DNA from: Pseudomonadales bacterium
Lineage (GTDB): Bacteria; Pseudomonadota; Gammaproteobacteria; Pseudomonadales; Pseudohongiellaceae
Assembly: GCA_012103535.1 (NCBI GenBank)
Contig: WLWQ01000002.1
Coordinates: forward strand, 124,001-188,000
DNA length: 64,000 bases
Direction: 5' to 3'
The notes below the pieces were generated by a model. That model saw nothing but the letters and a program-made list of their open reading frames with translations, did not search any database and was not told the origin of the DNA. A program made the position numbers and the translations under genes. The stretch's first letter is position 1; the number at the start of each line of letters is the position of its first letter. Below, piece after piece: positions 38,112 through 47,055 of this stretch.

Positions 38112-38870
38112 TTGTCTGGATTAGGCCTGATAGCCGCAGGTTATCTAGCAGTATGTTTATTGCTCTACATTTTTCAGCGCAATCTACTCTATTTCCCGCA
38201 ACAACTTACTGCCAGTGCAAAACCTTACATTCAAACACTCGATACAAACGACGGAAGCCTGAATTTGTCAGTGAGGAATGTGGATGATTCCCAGGCGATT
38301 ATTTTTTTTGGCGGTAACGCCGACGATGTGTCGCAATACTTGTTGCCCTTCAGTAATGCATTTCCTGAACATGCTTTATTTTTAGTGCACTATCGAGGCT
38401 ATGGTGGCAGCACGGGCGAGCCTACGGAGCAGGCATTTCATAGCGATGCAAGAGAAGTGTATCAACTGGTTAGTCAAAGCTATTCTAAGATAACAGTTAT
38501 TGGTCGTAGTCTCGGAACGGGCGTGGCGATACGACTAGCAAGGGAACAAGATGTGGAGAAACTAATCTTGATATCCCCTTACGACAGTATCGCTGCTGTT
38601 GCCCAAGGCCGCTTTAGAATATTTCCTGTCAATCTGCTAATGCTGGACAGATTTGATTCGCTGCAGCACGCACCCCACATTGATATTCCATCATTGATTA
38701 TCACGGCAGAGACAGACGGTGTGATTCCTCATCGGCATACTGACAAGCTTGTTGCGGGGATGAATCCTGCCGTTTTGCGAACAGCCACAATAGCCGGCAC
38801 GAATCACAATTCAATCTTTAACAACCCAGAATCGTTTGTGGCTATAAAAGAGTTTTTGGCTGATCGATAA
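38112..38870 (+). CDS. Membrane-anchored alpha/beta hydrolase (Bem46/YqkD-like)
   Basis: About 252 residues. One N-terminal membrane helix (GLGLIAAGYLAVCLLLYIF) is followed by RNLLYFPQQ, the standard opening of Bem46-type hydrolases. The nucleophile is Ser in VIGRSLGTG, the acid is Asp in TAETDGVIPH and the base is His in GTNHNSIF. The oxyanion loop is VHYRGYGGSTGEP. Substrate unknown, perhaps an acyl ester or lipid. GGAG at 38101 favours the TTG start at 38112; a GTG at 38088 is in frame. Confidence 0.85.
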   Translation: MSGLGLIAAGYLAVCLLLYIFQRNLLYFPQQLTASAKPYIQTLDTNDGSLNLSVRNVDDSQAIIFFGGNADDVSQYLLPFSNAFPEHALFLVHYRGYGGSTGEPTEQAFHSDAREVYQLVSQSYSKITVIGRSLGTGVAIRLAREQDVEKLILISPYDSIAAVAQGRFRIFPVNLLMLDRFDSLQHAPHIDIPSLIITAETDGVIPHRHTDKLVAGMNPAVLRTATIAGTNHNSIFNNPESFVAIKEFLADR

Positions 38871-38928
38871 AAATAAGAATACGAAAAACATAACTGTATA
38901 ATTACTCTGACCTCTTATATTAGATAAA

Positions 38929-38988
38929 GGGGACAGATCTATTTTTCACGACAATATCGGCAAATAGCTTAAAAATAGATTTGTCCCC
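38929..38988. repeat. REP-like palindromic element, 60 bases
   Basis: The arms ggggacagatctattttt and aaaaatagatttgtcccc are inverted copies with one mismatch. The inner part (cgacaatatcggcaaatagctt) matches the inner part of the element at 48935. It lies 58 bases after the hydrolase stop. Confidence 0.75.
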
Positions 38989-39020
38989 ATGCATCAGGTT
39001 ACTGTTAGCCCTCACTATTT

Positions 39021-39039
39021 TACTATTTTATCAGTGTCC
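39021..39039 (-). repeat. Half of the ggggacactgataa-type element
   Basis: tactattttatcagtgtcccc is the right end of the element class at 36488; no left partner is seen. It follows the 38929 element by about 33 bases. Confidence 0.5.
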
Positions 39040-39067
39040 CCGATTCTCCTTAGAAAAAGCACAAATT

Positions 39068-40135
39068 CTAGTCATCGTCATCTTCATCAGAGTCATCATC
39101 TTCATCTTCATCTGAATCATCTTCATCTTCCAATGTATCAACGAATTCCTCGACAGCATCTTCGAGGCTTTCTTCTTCGTCTTCTGTAATGACGCCTAGT
39201 TCAAACAATTGACCGGCAACCTGTTCAACGCAATCCTCAAATCCATCCTCATCCAGAAAATCGCCTGAGCATTGTAGATAAAGTTCGTCTTCTATTGTGC
39301 AGCCCGAGGCTTGCAATTGATTTTCGACACTGGAATCGATACCGCCAATGGTAACTGTCTCACCAAGTATGCTGTTCGGACATAAATCAAACTCATCTTC
39401 AATGCCATCCGCATCTGCATCAAAAATTGGAGGTAACGATTCATTGAGAAAATTCTGCTCGATTTCTGCTTGCGTAAGTCCATCATCAAAAAGGCGAATA
39501 TCGTCAATGAAGCCTTCAAAGTACTCGGGCCGAGTCGGCGAATTGTCGAAGAATCCACCTACAAAAAGCCCAGGTTCAGGATCGACAGTTAATGTTGGAT
39601 TTATCGCTTCAAGTACACCATTGACATAGACCTTCATGGAAACACTGTCAGATACGACCGCGTAGTAATCCCATTGTCCTTTTTCTAAAACACCGTGAGC
39701 ATCGTTTCTTCCTACTAACAGCTCGAGGGCGCCTCCCCGACCAGCAAAGTTTTCACGAATGATGACAGTATCATTCGCGGCGTTTGTATTATTTGTTGAG
39801 AGCCAGCGCCTTATCGAGTCAGTGGTCGATAAGTCTCTCAACCAAAATGTCCAGGAAAAAGTGTTATCACTCGATGTATCGAATGAGGCAGACATATAGT
39901 CATTAGAGCCATCGAATCGATAGGCCATGTTGAAGTTACCGAACCGATCTTGCACCAGAATGGCTCCAAACACGGCGAGATCGTTACCATTGCCACTTTG
40001 ATCGTTCGCATTGCCTGAAAATGGGTAATAAGCCACTAACCCTGGTTCGCTACTGGCGAGTGAGATTGGACTAAAAATACCAATTGTAGATGTGATTAAA
40101 ACTATTAAGGACAATACTCTTTTCATACTTGTCAC
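39068..40135 (-). CDS. Exported LamG-domain protein with highly acidic C-terminal tail
   Basis: A 355-residue protein. The GTG start at 40135 has GGAG 7 bases upstream; an ATG at 40126 is the alternative. Signal peptide to SLASS. A LamG/concanavalin-like domain (LVAYYPFSGNANDQSGNGND near residue 33, then FEGFIDDIRLFDDGLTQAEI) is followed by a thrombospondin type-3-like calcium motif (DADADGIEDEFDLCPNS). After a Cys-containing helical region, the last 40 residues are almost all Asp, Glu and Ser. Probably a surface or secreted, calcium-dependent adhesion or matrix protein (inference). The plus strand of the tail is a low-complexity catctt-type run. Confidence 0.8.
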   Translation of the reverse strand: MTSMKRVLSLIVLITSTIGIFSPISLASSEPGLVAYYPFSGNANDQSGNGNDLAVFGAILVQDRFGNFNMAYRFDGSNDYMSASFDTSSDNTFSWTFWLRDLSTTDSIRRWLSTNNTNAANDTVIIRENFAGRGGALELLVGRNDAHGVLEKGQWDYYAVVSDSVSMKVYVNGVLEAINPTLTVDPEPGLFVGGFFDNSPTRPEYFEGFIDDIRLFDDGLTQAEIEQNFLNESLPPIFDADADGIEDEFDLCPNSILGETVTIGGIDSSVENQLQASGCTIEDELYLQCSGDFLDEDGFEDCVEQVAGQLFELGVITEDEEESLEDAVEEFVDTLEDEDDSDEDEDDDSDEDDDD

Positions 40136-40207
40136 GATAATTCTCCTGGAATCAAATGGTTCAGAATCATACCCACGAAATTGAAGAAGTGTAAATATAG
40201 GAGAGTT

Positions 40208-40232
40208 GAGACACTGATCAGATCAGTATCTC
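40208..40232. repeat. Short near-perfect palindrome with REP-like core
   Basis: gagacactgatc, one base, gatcagtatctc: 12-base arms with one mismatch. It contains the gacactgat word of the 36488 class and lies between two divergent genes. Confidence 0.5.
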
Positions 40233-40290
40233 CCTGTTTCTCATTCTGATAATGTTAAGAGCCAAATCATGCTCTTAAGAGGAATCCCCA

Positions 40291-42132
40291 ATGGTTCGCT
40301 CATCTCTCCTGTGCAGTGCATTTGTTCTCCTCTTAGTTGCATTTTCGCCGCCAGTCAGCGGCCAGAATATCGAAGTTACCGAACCTCATTCCATCGCAAC
40401 CCTGCGCTTAGGGCCCAGCAATTACGGGCGTGTACAACTGGGTCTTTTTATTGCAAATCGAGATGGCTCGGAAGAGCAACCACTACTTATAGATGTAAGT
40501 AATGACTACAGTCCCGCCTGGTCTCGGGACAATAATTGGATCGTTTTCACTTCAGAGCGCTCCGGTGGCGCAGAGCTGTACCGAATGCATCCTGATGGCA
40601 GCGCCTTGGAGCAGCTTACAGATCATTCAGCCCATGATGACCAGGCTGCCTTTTCTCCCGATGGATCAAAGCTGGTATTCGTCACTTCCCGCTACGATGG
40701 CACGACAGATCTGGCCATTCTCGATATAGCATCGGGCAATACGTCACAACTGACTTCAGGTGAAGGCGGGGATTTTCGCCCGGCGTGGTCACCGGACGGT
40801 GAGTGGATCGCATTTTCTTCAGACCGGGGTAATGGCCTACCATTCTCTTATGGACGTTGGGAAGCGAACCATATGGTGGATGTTTATCTTATTCGTCCTG
40901 ATGGATCTGATCTGCACAGGCTGACAGACAGTAATGGATTCTGCGGCAGTCCGGATTGGAATGCGGACAGTAGCCAGGTCTTAACTTATTGTATGAGTGG
41001 TGATGAAACCTTACACGTCCGTCGTGCCCAAATTACCGGTGGCGATACGATCCTCAAACTAATCAATATTGAAACAGGTGAAGCAACGATCCTCCCTGAA
41101 CAGAACGGAGCCATGATTGCACCTTCTCTGATCGATGATGGTACTTATGCCCATGTCCGCAAGGACGGCACTGCGAGTAGGGGAATTTTCTATTCCGATG
41201 GGAGCAGAGGTCCAATTGCAGCAATCAGGGATGCTAGTTGGTCCAGTGATGGTGAGAAAGTCGTGTATTCGAAAAATCTCGCCGCGACTACCGTCGGTTA
41301 CACTGACATGTGGAATCCATCCAAAGAATTCAATCTCTATTTTTTGAGTGGTCTAACACCGTCAGTTTCTCCAACAGGAAGATACGCCGCGATGACTGCT
41401 GGTAATCAACTCATGGTAATGGACACTGCCACTGGAACCAGGCGTACGGTTTACCAGTCGGGGCAGCGATTTATGCTGGCACCGATGTGGTCAGCCGATG
41501 AGACTTCACTGATCTTCAGCATCGGATCATTCAATGCGTTTTTTGCCGGCTTCGATCATTTGTTTCTCGAGCCTGGAGATCGGATTGACGGCGGCGCAAG
41601 GGTTGCAACGATTAATGTTGATGGCAGCGGTTTTCAGGAATTAACTCCAGATTCGCAGAACGATGCTTTTCCCTCCTGGAATCCGGATGGGACTAAATTT
41701 GTTTATCGAACTTTCGACGGCACTAATACCGGCTTACGCCTCTACGACATGGACTCCGGTGAGATCAGCGTGTTGACCACAGGCTATGATGTATTCCCTC
41801 TCTGGTCGCCACGTGGAGACAAGATCATGTTCTCACGACTACTCGGCGAGAATTACGAAATCTACACCATCAATCCCGAAGGTGATGATTTGATTCGCCT
41901 AACCAATGCAGTAGGTAACGATTCACATCAGGCCTGGTCACCGGACGGTGAGTTTATTGTTTACGCCGGAAGTCACCAGGGATTCAAAGACGAAGCAAGC
42001 TACAGTGATGCGCCTCAACCTTACGGCGAAATCTATGTCATGCGTCATGACGGATCTGATCTTAAGCAATTGACAGATAATCAATGGGAAGAAGGAACCC
42101 CAGTTTGGTTGCAGGGGCCCCTCGGGCAATAG
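40291..42132 (+). CDS. Exported TolB-like (PD40) beta-propeller protein
   Basis: A 613-residue protein with a signal peptide (SPPVSGQ). It holds at least nine PD40/WD40-like blades, for instance AWSRDNNWIVFTSERSG, AFSPDGSKLVFVTSRYDG, AWSPDGEWIAFSSDRG, SWNPDGTKFVYRTFDG, LWSPRGDKIMFSR and AWSPDGEFIVYAG. This is the TolB C-terminal type of propeller, repeated as two propellers in one chain. It lacks the N-terminal TolB domain and the Tol/Pal gene context, so it is not TolB. Probably a periplasmic binding or scaffold protein. GAGG lies 8 bases upstream of the ATG. The gene is divergent from the LamG gene. Confidence 0.85.
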   Translation: MVRSSLLCSAFVLLLVAFSPPVSGQNIEVTEPHSIATLRLGPSNYGRVQLGLFIANRDGSEEQPLLIDVSNDYSPAWSRDNNWIVFTSERSGGAELYRMHPDGSALEQLTDHSAHDDQAAFSPDGSKLVFVTSRYDGTTDLAILDIASGNTSQLTSGEGGDFRPAWSPDGEWIAFSSDRGNGLPFSYGRWEANHMVDVYLIRPDGSDLHRLTDSNGFCGSPDWNADSSQVLTYCMSGDETLHVRRAQITGGDTILKLINIETGEATILPEQNGAMIAPSLIDDGTYAHVRKDGTASRGIFYSDGSRGPIAAIRDASWSSDGEKVVYSKNLAATTVGYTDMWNPSKEFNLYFLSGLTPSVSPTGRYAAMTAGNQLMVMDTATGTRRTVYQSGQRFMLAPMWSADETSLIFSIGSFNAFFAGFDHLFLEPGDRIDGGARVATINVDGSGFQELTPDSQNDAFPSWNPDGTKFVYRTFDGTNTGLRLYDMDSGEISVLTTGYDVFPLWSPRGDKIMFSRLLGENYEIYTINPEGDDLIRLTNAVGNDSHQAWSPDGEFIVYAGSHQGFKDEASYSDAPQPYGEIYVMRHDGSDLKQLTDNQWEEGTPVWLQGPLGQ

Positions 42133-42142
42133 AATGAAATTG

Positions 42143-42156
42143 GACCCCATGGGGTC
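42143..42156. repeat. Perfect 14-base palindrome
   Basis: GACCCCATGGGGTC, 11 bases after the propeller stop and followed by agtgtcc, a REP-like word. Without a T run it is not a standard terminator. Confidence 0.45.
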
Positions 42157-42189
42157 AGTGTCCTTAGTTCCCTTCCTGGTGAGATGATT

Positions 42190-43089
42190 ATGAAAAGTAG
42201 AGTCCTAAATATAAGCGTAATAAATACATTGCTTTTACTTGTATTCTCGATTTCCGTTAAAGCCCAAGAAGACGTTTGTCAAACTATACAAGTCGCGAAT
42301 AATTCGATTACTACTCCAGTAAATATCGGTGGTGGTGAATACAGGGCAGCAATCAGTACTAACAATATTGGTGCGATGATGACAGAGACTTTCGCTGAAG
42401 AGTTAGGTTTGTCTGTTCACGAAATTGCTAGTCGCCAATTGTCGTTAGGTTTTGGAGAAGATTTACCTTACAAGTATGTGGAAGATATCAATCTCGACAT
42501 TTTCGGAAGAACTATTACAAGAGAGAGAATGGTTGTATTAGAGAACAGTGCAGCGCCACTAGCTATAAGTCTGAGACTATTCGACGGTTACATTATTCAA
42601 ATTGATTTTTCTGAATCAAAGATATGTTTCTTTCCTCGCGATGCAATGGATCTACGGGAGTTAGCAAATACTGAATTTGATTCGGATCCTATATCTGGTA
42701 ATCCTGTAATCCGAGTGAACATCAATGAAGATGTAACAACCTGGCTGGTACTTTCATTAGGCTATTGGGGCGGAGCGCTAGTGGACAGCTCTTCAGCAAG
42801 TTTACTCGGATATTATGCGAGAGAAGATATTCGTGAAGGCTCCCATGAAGACCTTGCCATATTTGAAAATGCTAATCTCACTCTTGGGCCTTACCGGCTT
42901 GTAAACCTTCCTGTTGAATTTCCTAAACAGGGAGTGGAGGATAACATCGCTACAGTAGAGCAACTTCGTACAGGCTCCCACATATTCAGGGACAGAGGCT
43001 CGAATGGCAGTATTGGAGTCGAAGCCCTTAAGAATTTTACTCTAACATTCGACCTTGAACGAGAACTCATGCATATCGTGGCAGAATAA
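42190..43089 (+). CDS. Exported protein with degenerate retropepsin-like fold
   Basis: About 299 residues with a signal peptide (ISVKAQ). The strand pattern and the final GSIGVEALKNFTLTFDLEREL resemble the GxLGxDxLxxFxxxxDxxxxxL end of bacterial retropepsin-like aspartyl proteases. Where DTGA is expected, the protein reads AAISTNNIGAMM, so the catalytic Asp is missing, and a second candidate (LVLSLGYWGGALVDSS) also lacks the DTG. It may therefore be a binding-only relative, or the resemblance may be chance. ATG 42184 is an alternative start. Stands alone. Confidence 0.55.
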   Translation: MKSRVLNISVINTLLLLVFSISVKAQEDVCQTIQVANNSITTPVNIGGGEYRAAISTNNIGAMMTETFAEELGLSVHEIASRQLSLGFGEDLPYKYVEDINLDIFGRTITRERMVVLENSAAPLAISLRLFDGYIIQIDFSESKICFFPRDAMDLRELANTEFDSDPISGNPVIRVNINEDVTTWLVLSLGYWGGALVDSSSASLLGYYAREDIREGSHEDLAIFENANLTLGPYRLVNLPVEFPKQGVEDNIATVEQLRTGSHIFRDRGSNGSIGVEALKNFTLTFDLERELMHIVAE

Positions 43090-43222
43090 GAAGCCAGGGA
43101 AAGAATCAGATGGATACAATTGAGTCAGAGTAATAGTACAGCAGTTTCGAGTATGTAAATTAAACTGAAATTTAATCTATCCTTATTTCTCACCAACATA
43201 AACCTTTACCAGGAAACTAGCG

Positions 43223-45901
43223 ATGCGTCGTAATACATCGATCTTTCTTTTCTCATCTCTGCTAATTCTCATTAGCTGTAGCGAACAAACCACAACAACA
43301 CCTAATACATCAGGCGTTGAAGAGTTATCAGTACGCCCGGCGCTTGACCAGCTCAGTCAGTCAGAAGCGATTGCAAGAAAGGCGCGTGTATCTGACATTT
43401 CCTATGTATTAGATATAGATCTGATCAGTCTCTATGATGCCTATCAGGGTAGTGTGACTTCGACATTTACTCTGACTGACAAGGACAATCCTCTGGAGAT
43501 TGACTTCACTGGCGGTAACGTTAGTGAGCTTGTTGTCAATGGTGAAACCCTGGAGCCCGATTACAATGGCTTCTTTATCACTTTGCCACAGTCCTCCTTG
43601 ATTCAAGGTCAGAACGAAGTGACAGTCGAGTATTCTCATCCTTACGATCAGGATGGCACAGGCTTACATCGCTTTGTCGATCCCGAAGACGGTCGCACTT
43701 ACCTCTACACCTACCTTTGGCCTTATTATTCCAATCGTTTGTTCCCCAACTTTGATCAGCCTAACTTGAAGGCGACCTATGAACTTACAGTGAGGGCTGC
43801 TGATAATTGGCAGGTTGTTTCGGCGACGGCAGAAGATTCTATAGTCGCAGATGGTGATGCCAACATCTGGCACTTCCCGCAATCAGAAAAATTCTCCAGC
43901 TACATCTTTTCATTGCATGCCGGGCCTTATCAAATCTGGGAAGACATGGCAGGGGATGTGCCTATTCGATTAATGGCGCGGCAATCACTGGCTGAATTCG
44001 TTGCTGTCGAAGAGTGGATGCAATATACGAAATCGGGCCTCGCTCACTTCCGCGACTATTTCGATATCCCTTATCCATTTGCGAAGTACGACCAGGTGAT
44101 AGTTCCGGATTTTTTAATTGGTGCGATGGAGAACGTTGCCGCCGTAACTTTCTCTGAGAGCTATGTCGATCGTGGCGCTTCGAATCGATTCAACAGTCAG
44201 CGCCGCGCCGGAACCATACTGCACGAGATGGCGCATATGTGGTTCGGTGATCTGGTCACCATGAACTGGTGGAATGGTTTGTGGTTAAACGAAAGTTTCG
44301 CAACCCTCATGTCCTCAATTGCAGTGTCCGAAGCGACAGAGTTTGATGACCTTTGGCATGACTTCTATCTGTCAGAAAACTTAACAGCGATTGGCGCCGA
44401 CAATGCGGTCTCTACCCATCCAATTGAAGTCCCGGTAGTGAGCACGAATGATTTTTTTAATGTGTTCGATGCAATCACTTACGACAAAGGTGCTTCAGTT
44501 TTAAATCAGCTTTCCCATTATCTGGGGCGCGAGGATTTTCGCCTGGGGGTATCGAACTATTTAAAGGAACACGCATGGGAGAACACAGAACTCGAAGACT
44601 TTATGGGCTCGCTCTCGACACAGTCTGGAATAGATCTGCAACCCTGGGCACAGGATTGGATGTATCAAGCAGGTGTGAATACGATTGAGGCAAGATTCAG
44701 CTGCGACAACAATGTGATTAGTAGTTTCGCTGTTCTGCAAACTGCGCCACCGGACTACCCGACGCTGCGAGATCAACGGGTACAGTTGGGGCTCTTTAGT
44801 ACTTCGGATGAAAACGGAACACGGCTGAATGCTGCGATTCCGCAAGAGATTTTTGGTGCGGAAACTCAAGTACCCGATGCAATTGGGCTAGCTTGCCCGG
44901 ATCTTGTATTACCCAACTATGAGGGCTGGGGCTACACACAAGTAAACCTGGATGAAACCAGCATGGCATCAGTGCTGGAAGAGGGAGCCTTGGAAAAAAT
45001 TGAAGACCCACTAATGCGCTCCATGATTTGGACAGCATTGTTCGATGCACCAGGCAATCAACAAATGGACAACGCCACTTTATTGGAAACGCTTATTCGT
45101 TCACTGCCACTTGAGAGTAATGACAGAATCATCAGGCAGGTTCTGGCGGAACTCGTCGCTAATCTCAATTCACTTGAACGCCTCGGTGATAACTTTGTCA
45201 GCGAACTCGCCCGTTATGGTCCGCAGGCTGAGCAGCAACTGTGGCAGTTGATCACTGAGGGCGTTGACGTACCCAACGCGAACCAATCAGTGAGCACATT
45301 AAATCTGCGCCTGTCTCGCTACATTGGTCTTGCCCGAAGTGATGAGGCTTTATCAAACTTGGCGAGTCTATTGGATGGCAATGTCGAAATTGAAGGGCTA
45401 AACCTTGGTCAGAATCAGCGTTGGGAGATTATTCAACGATTTACCGCAAGAGATTATTTTGCAGCAAGAGAATTACTGGAAGCAGAGCGAGAGCGCGATC
45501 CATCTGACGCGGGCAGACGATCTGCAATTGCTGCTGAGTCTGGTCTTCCCGATTTGGAAATCAAGCAGCAATGGGTAAACCGCATACTTGAGACTGAAAA
45601 TCCTCTGCCGCTTTCAAACCTTCGAGCCGCAATGGGATCGATCTTTCCCACCGGACAAGAAGAACTGCAATTAACATTGCTGCCACAACTTACCTCAAAC
45701 CTCGGAGAATTAGCTGCGAGTCGCGACAATTATTTTCAACAGAGCTATGGCCGCGATCTGTTCTCTGGCGTGTGTAGCGAACAGGAAATACAGATAATTA
45801 CTGAAGCGATAAGTGACAGAGAGGCTATTGGTGCAACGCTTTATCGCTTCATGAGTGAGAATGAACAGCGTGCAGCTCAGTGCTTAGAACTACGGAATTG
45901 A
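43223..45901 (+). CDS. pepN: M1-family aminopeptidase N, lipoprotein
   Basis: An 892-residue zinc aminopeptidase. The N-terminus is a lipoprotein signal (LLILISCS, Cys near residue 15), so it acts in the periplasm, unlike the cytosolic E. coli PepN. Domain I (residues 40-240) is the beta saddle; the catalytic domain has the exopeptidase motif GAMEN at about 300-304 and the zinc motif HEMAH at 334-338 with the third ligand E357 (LWLNESFATL). A large helical C-terminal region (residues 500-892) resembles the ERAP1-like type. All catalytic residues are present. It should remove N-terminal residues from peptides. Single gene; AGGA precedes the ATG. Confidence 0.92.
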   Translation: MRRNTSIFLFSSLLILISCSEQTTTTPNTSGVEELSVRPALDQLSQSEAIARKARVSDISYVLDIDLISLYDAYQGSVTSTFTLTDKDNPLEIDFTGGNVSELVVNGETLEPDYNGFFITLPQSSLIQGQNEVTVEYSHPYDQDGTGLHRFVDPEDGRTYLYTYLWPYYSNRLFPNFDQPNLKATYELTVRAADNWQVVSATAEDSIVADGDANIWHFPQSEKFSSYIFSLHAGPYQIWEDMAGDVPIRLMARQSLAEFVAVEEWMQYTKSGLAHFRDYFDIPYPFAKYDQVIVPDFLIGAMENVAAVTFSESYVDRGASNRFNSQRRAGTILHEMAHMWFGDLVTMNWWNGLWLNESFATLMSSIAVSEATEFDDLWHDFYLSENLTAIGADNAVSTHPIEVPVVSTNDFFNVFDAITYDKGASVLNQLSHYLGREDFRLGVSNYLKEHAWENTELEDFMGSLSTQSGIDLQPWAQDWMYQAGVNTIEARFSCDNNVISSFAVLQTAPPDYPTLRDQRVQLGLFSTSDENGTRLNAAIPQEIFGAETQVPDAIGLACPDLVLPNYEGWGYTQVNLDETSMASVLEEGALEKIEDPLMRSMIWTALFDAPGNQQMDNATLLETLIRSLPLESNDRIIRQVLAELVANLNSLERLGDNFVSELARYGPQAEQQLWQLITEGVDVPNANQSVSTLNLRLSRYIGLARSDEALSNLASLLDGNVEIEGLNLGQNQRWEIIQRFTARDYFAARELLEAERERDPSDAGRRSAIAAESGLPDLEIKQQWVNRILETENPLPLSNLRAAMGSIFPTGQEELQLTLLPQLTSNLGELAASRDNYFQQSYGRDLFSGVCSEQEIQIITEAISDREAIGATLYRFMSENEQRAAQCLELRN

Positions 45902-45952
45902 AAAATAGGCCAATGTAAATACTTAGTCGTTTTTGCAAATAGATCGGTTAAT

Positions 45953-45973
45953 GAGTCAGAGTACTTTGATCAA
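45953..45973 (+). repeat. REP-like half-site, gtcagagtactttgatca type
   Basis: gagtcagagtactttgatcaa. The same word family occurs at 25271 and 54886 (ggtcagtgtactttgatc). No inverted partner is seen within 100 bases. Confidence 0.45.
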
Positions 45974-46032
45974 CTGATCTCCTATATTTAGTCAATCTAC
46001 TCTATTCCCATCAATTTAAGTGGCAATTGTCC

Positions 46033-46491
46033 CTATAGACTTTCAAGAGAAGCTTCTTCTTCGGCAAAACGTTTCAGTTTGCTAAAACTTTCATCTGTTT
46101 GCTTGTCTTGAGATTTTCTCATCACAGTTCTCATTAGAAATCCCATTAATTTGAAAACCCCTTTAGTCTTTATGACTGTGTTTTGGGTCAATACTGTTTG
46201 CCCATCGATGTCATCTAGTAGATAGTCGATATACAAATCGAACATCTTTCCTGTGATCTCGCAGGAGGTACGTTTGAAAGGTTCGTAAACAGTAGTTGTA
46301 CCGAACATTTCCATACGGCGACCGTTTTCTTCGTAAACCTGGCGCCAAGTGGACCCGACTTTGTTTTCAGTTTCGCGAACAACCTCATTCTCTACAATGT
46401 TGGGAAGCCATTGATTCAGTTTATAGGGATCTTCCAGCCAGGAAAAAACGATTGCAGGGCTGGCTTTTATTTCAATGATAACTGTATTCAT
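46033..46491 (-). CDS. SRPBCC-family (START-like) protein
   Basis: A 152-residue cytosolic protein with the polyketide-cyclase/SRPBCC fold. Landmarks are IEIKASPAIVFSWLEDPYKLNQWLPN at the start (typical SPxxVF...W motif), TVLTQNTVI in the middle and the long C-terminal helix QTDESFSKLKRFAEE. Such proteins bind a hydrophobic ligand in a deep cavity. It starts 8 bases after the upstream membrane protein gene and is probably co-transcribed with it. Ligand unknown. Confidence 0.82.
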   Translation of the reverse strand: MNTVIIEIKASPAIVFSWLEDPYKLNQWLPNIVENEVVRETENKVGSTWRQVYEENGRRMEMFGTTTVYEPFKRTSCEITGKMFDLYIDYLLDDIDGQTVLTQNTVIKTKGVFKLMGFLMRTVMRKSQDKQTDESFSKLKRFAEEEASLESL

Positions 46492-46499
46492 AACAACGC

Positions 46500-46931
46500 C
46501 TACCTTGCATTATTCAGCTGCTGTGCCTTGCTAGCAAAATAAGCGCCTGCGATCGCACCTAGTAGCTTGGCAGCATACACGACGAATATGGAAGGCTGAT
46601 AAAAAGTGGCGAGATTGCCAGAGAATGCCACCAACAATCCATCTGCCACTTCTTGAGTAAGAAAATACAAGCATGCATACAAATAGAATTGTTGCCCTAC
46701 CCGTTCACAAAGCCAGCGAGAGACTATGTACATAACAAATGGCGCCAGACAAAAAATTAGAGGCGGAATCATCTGGTTGGCCCGCTCACTGTAATAGGGC
46801 ATCTCTTGGCCCGGGTCCGTAAATTGACCGTAAAACCACATATAGGGAATAGTTATTGCAATCAGGAAAACATAAGTTCCCAATCCTGCCATAATAAGTA
46901 ATTGCCAATTAAAAGCCTTGTGAGATGTCAC
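46500..46931 (-). CDS. Four-helix membrane protein of unknown function
   Basis: About 143 residues with four hydrophobic helices: LLIMAGLGTYVFLIAITIPYMWFY, then MIPPLIFCLAPFVMYIVS, FYLYACLYFLTQEVADGLL and AAKLLGAIAGAYFA. The GTG at 46931 (AGGAG 8 bases upstream) is preferred over the GTG at 46940, which would touch the ribosome-binding site. I do not recognise the family. It lies between the AraC-type regulator and the SRPBCC gene; all three run in one direction and may form one unit. Confidence 0.6.
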   Translation of the reverse strand: MTSHKAFNWQLLIMAGLGTYVFLIAITIPYMWFYGQFTDPGQEMPYYSERANQMIPPLIFCLAPFVMYIVSRWLCERVGQQFYLYACLYFLTQEVADGLLVAFSGNLATFYQPSIFVVYAAKLLGAIAGAYFASKAQQLNNAR

Positions 46932-47055
46932 TACGTTCACTCCTTGGTATCTACAGTAATTTCAAGATGTAACGAATTGATTAAGAATTTCAGGAAATTT
47001 ACCCCGATACCAATATCAAAGCGTCTCATCTTCTGAGATATGCCGCTAAAAAGTA

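Noticed and set aside
39068-39140. Trinucleotide microsatellite (catctt type)
   Set aside because: It is the coding sequence of the acidic tail; treated as part of that gene, not as a separate repeat.
40291-42132. TolB of the Tol-Pal system
   Set aside because: The propeller repeats fit, but the TolB N-terminal domain and Tol/Pal neighbours are missing and the protein is too long.
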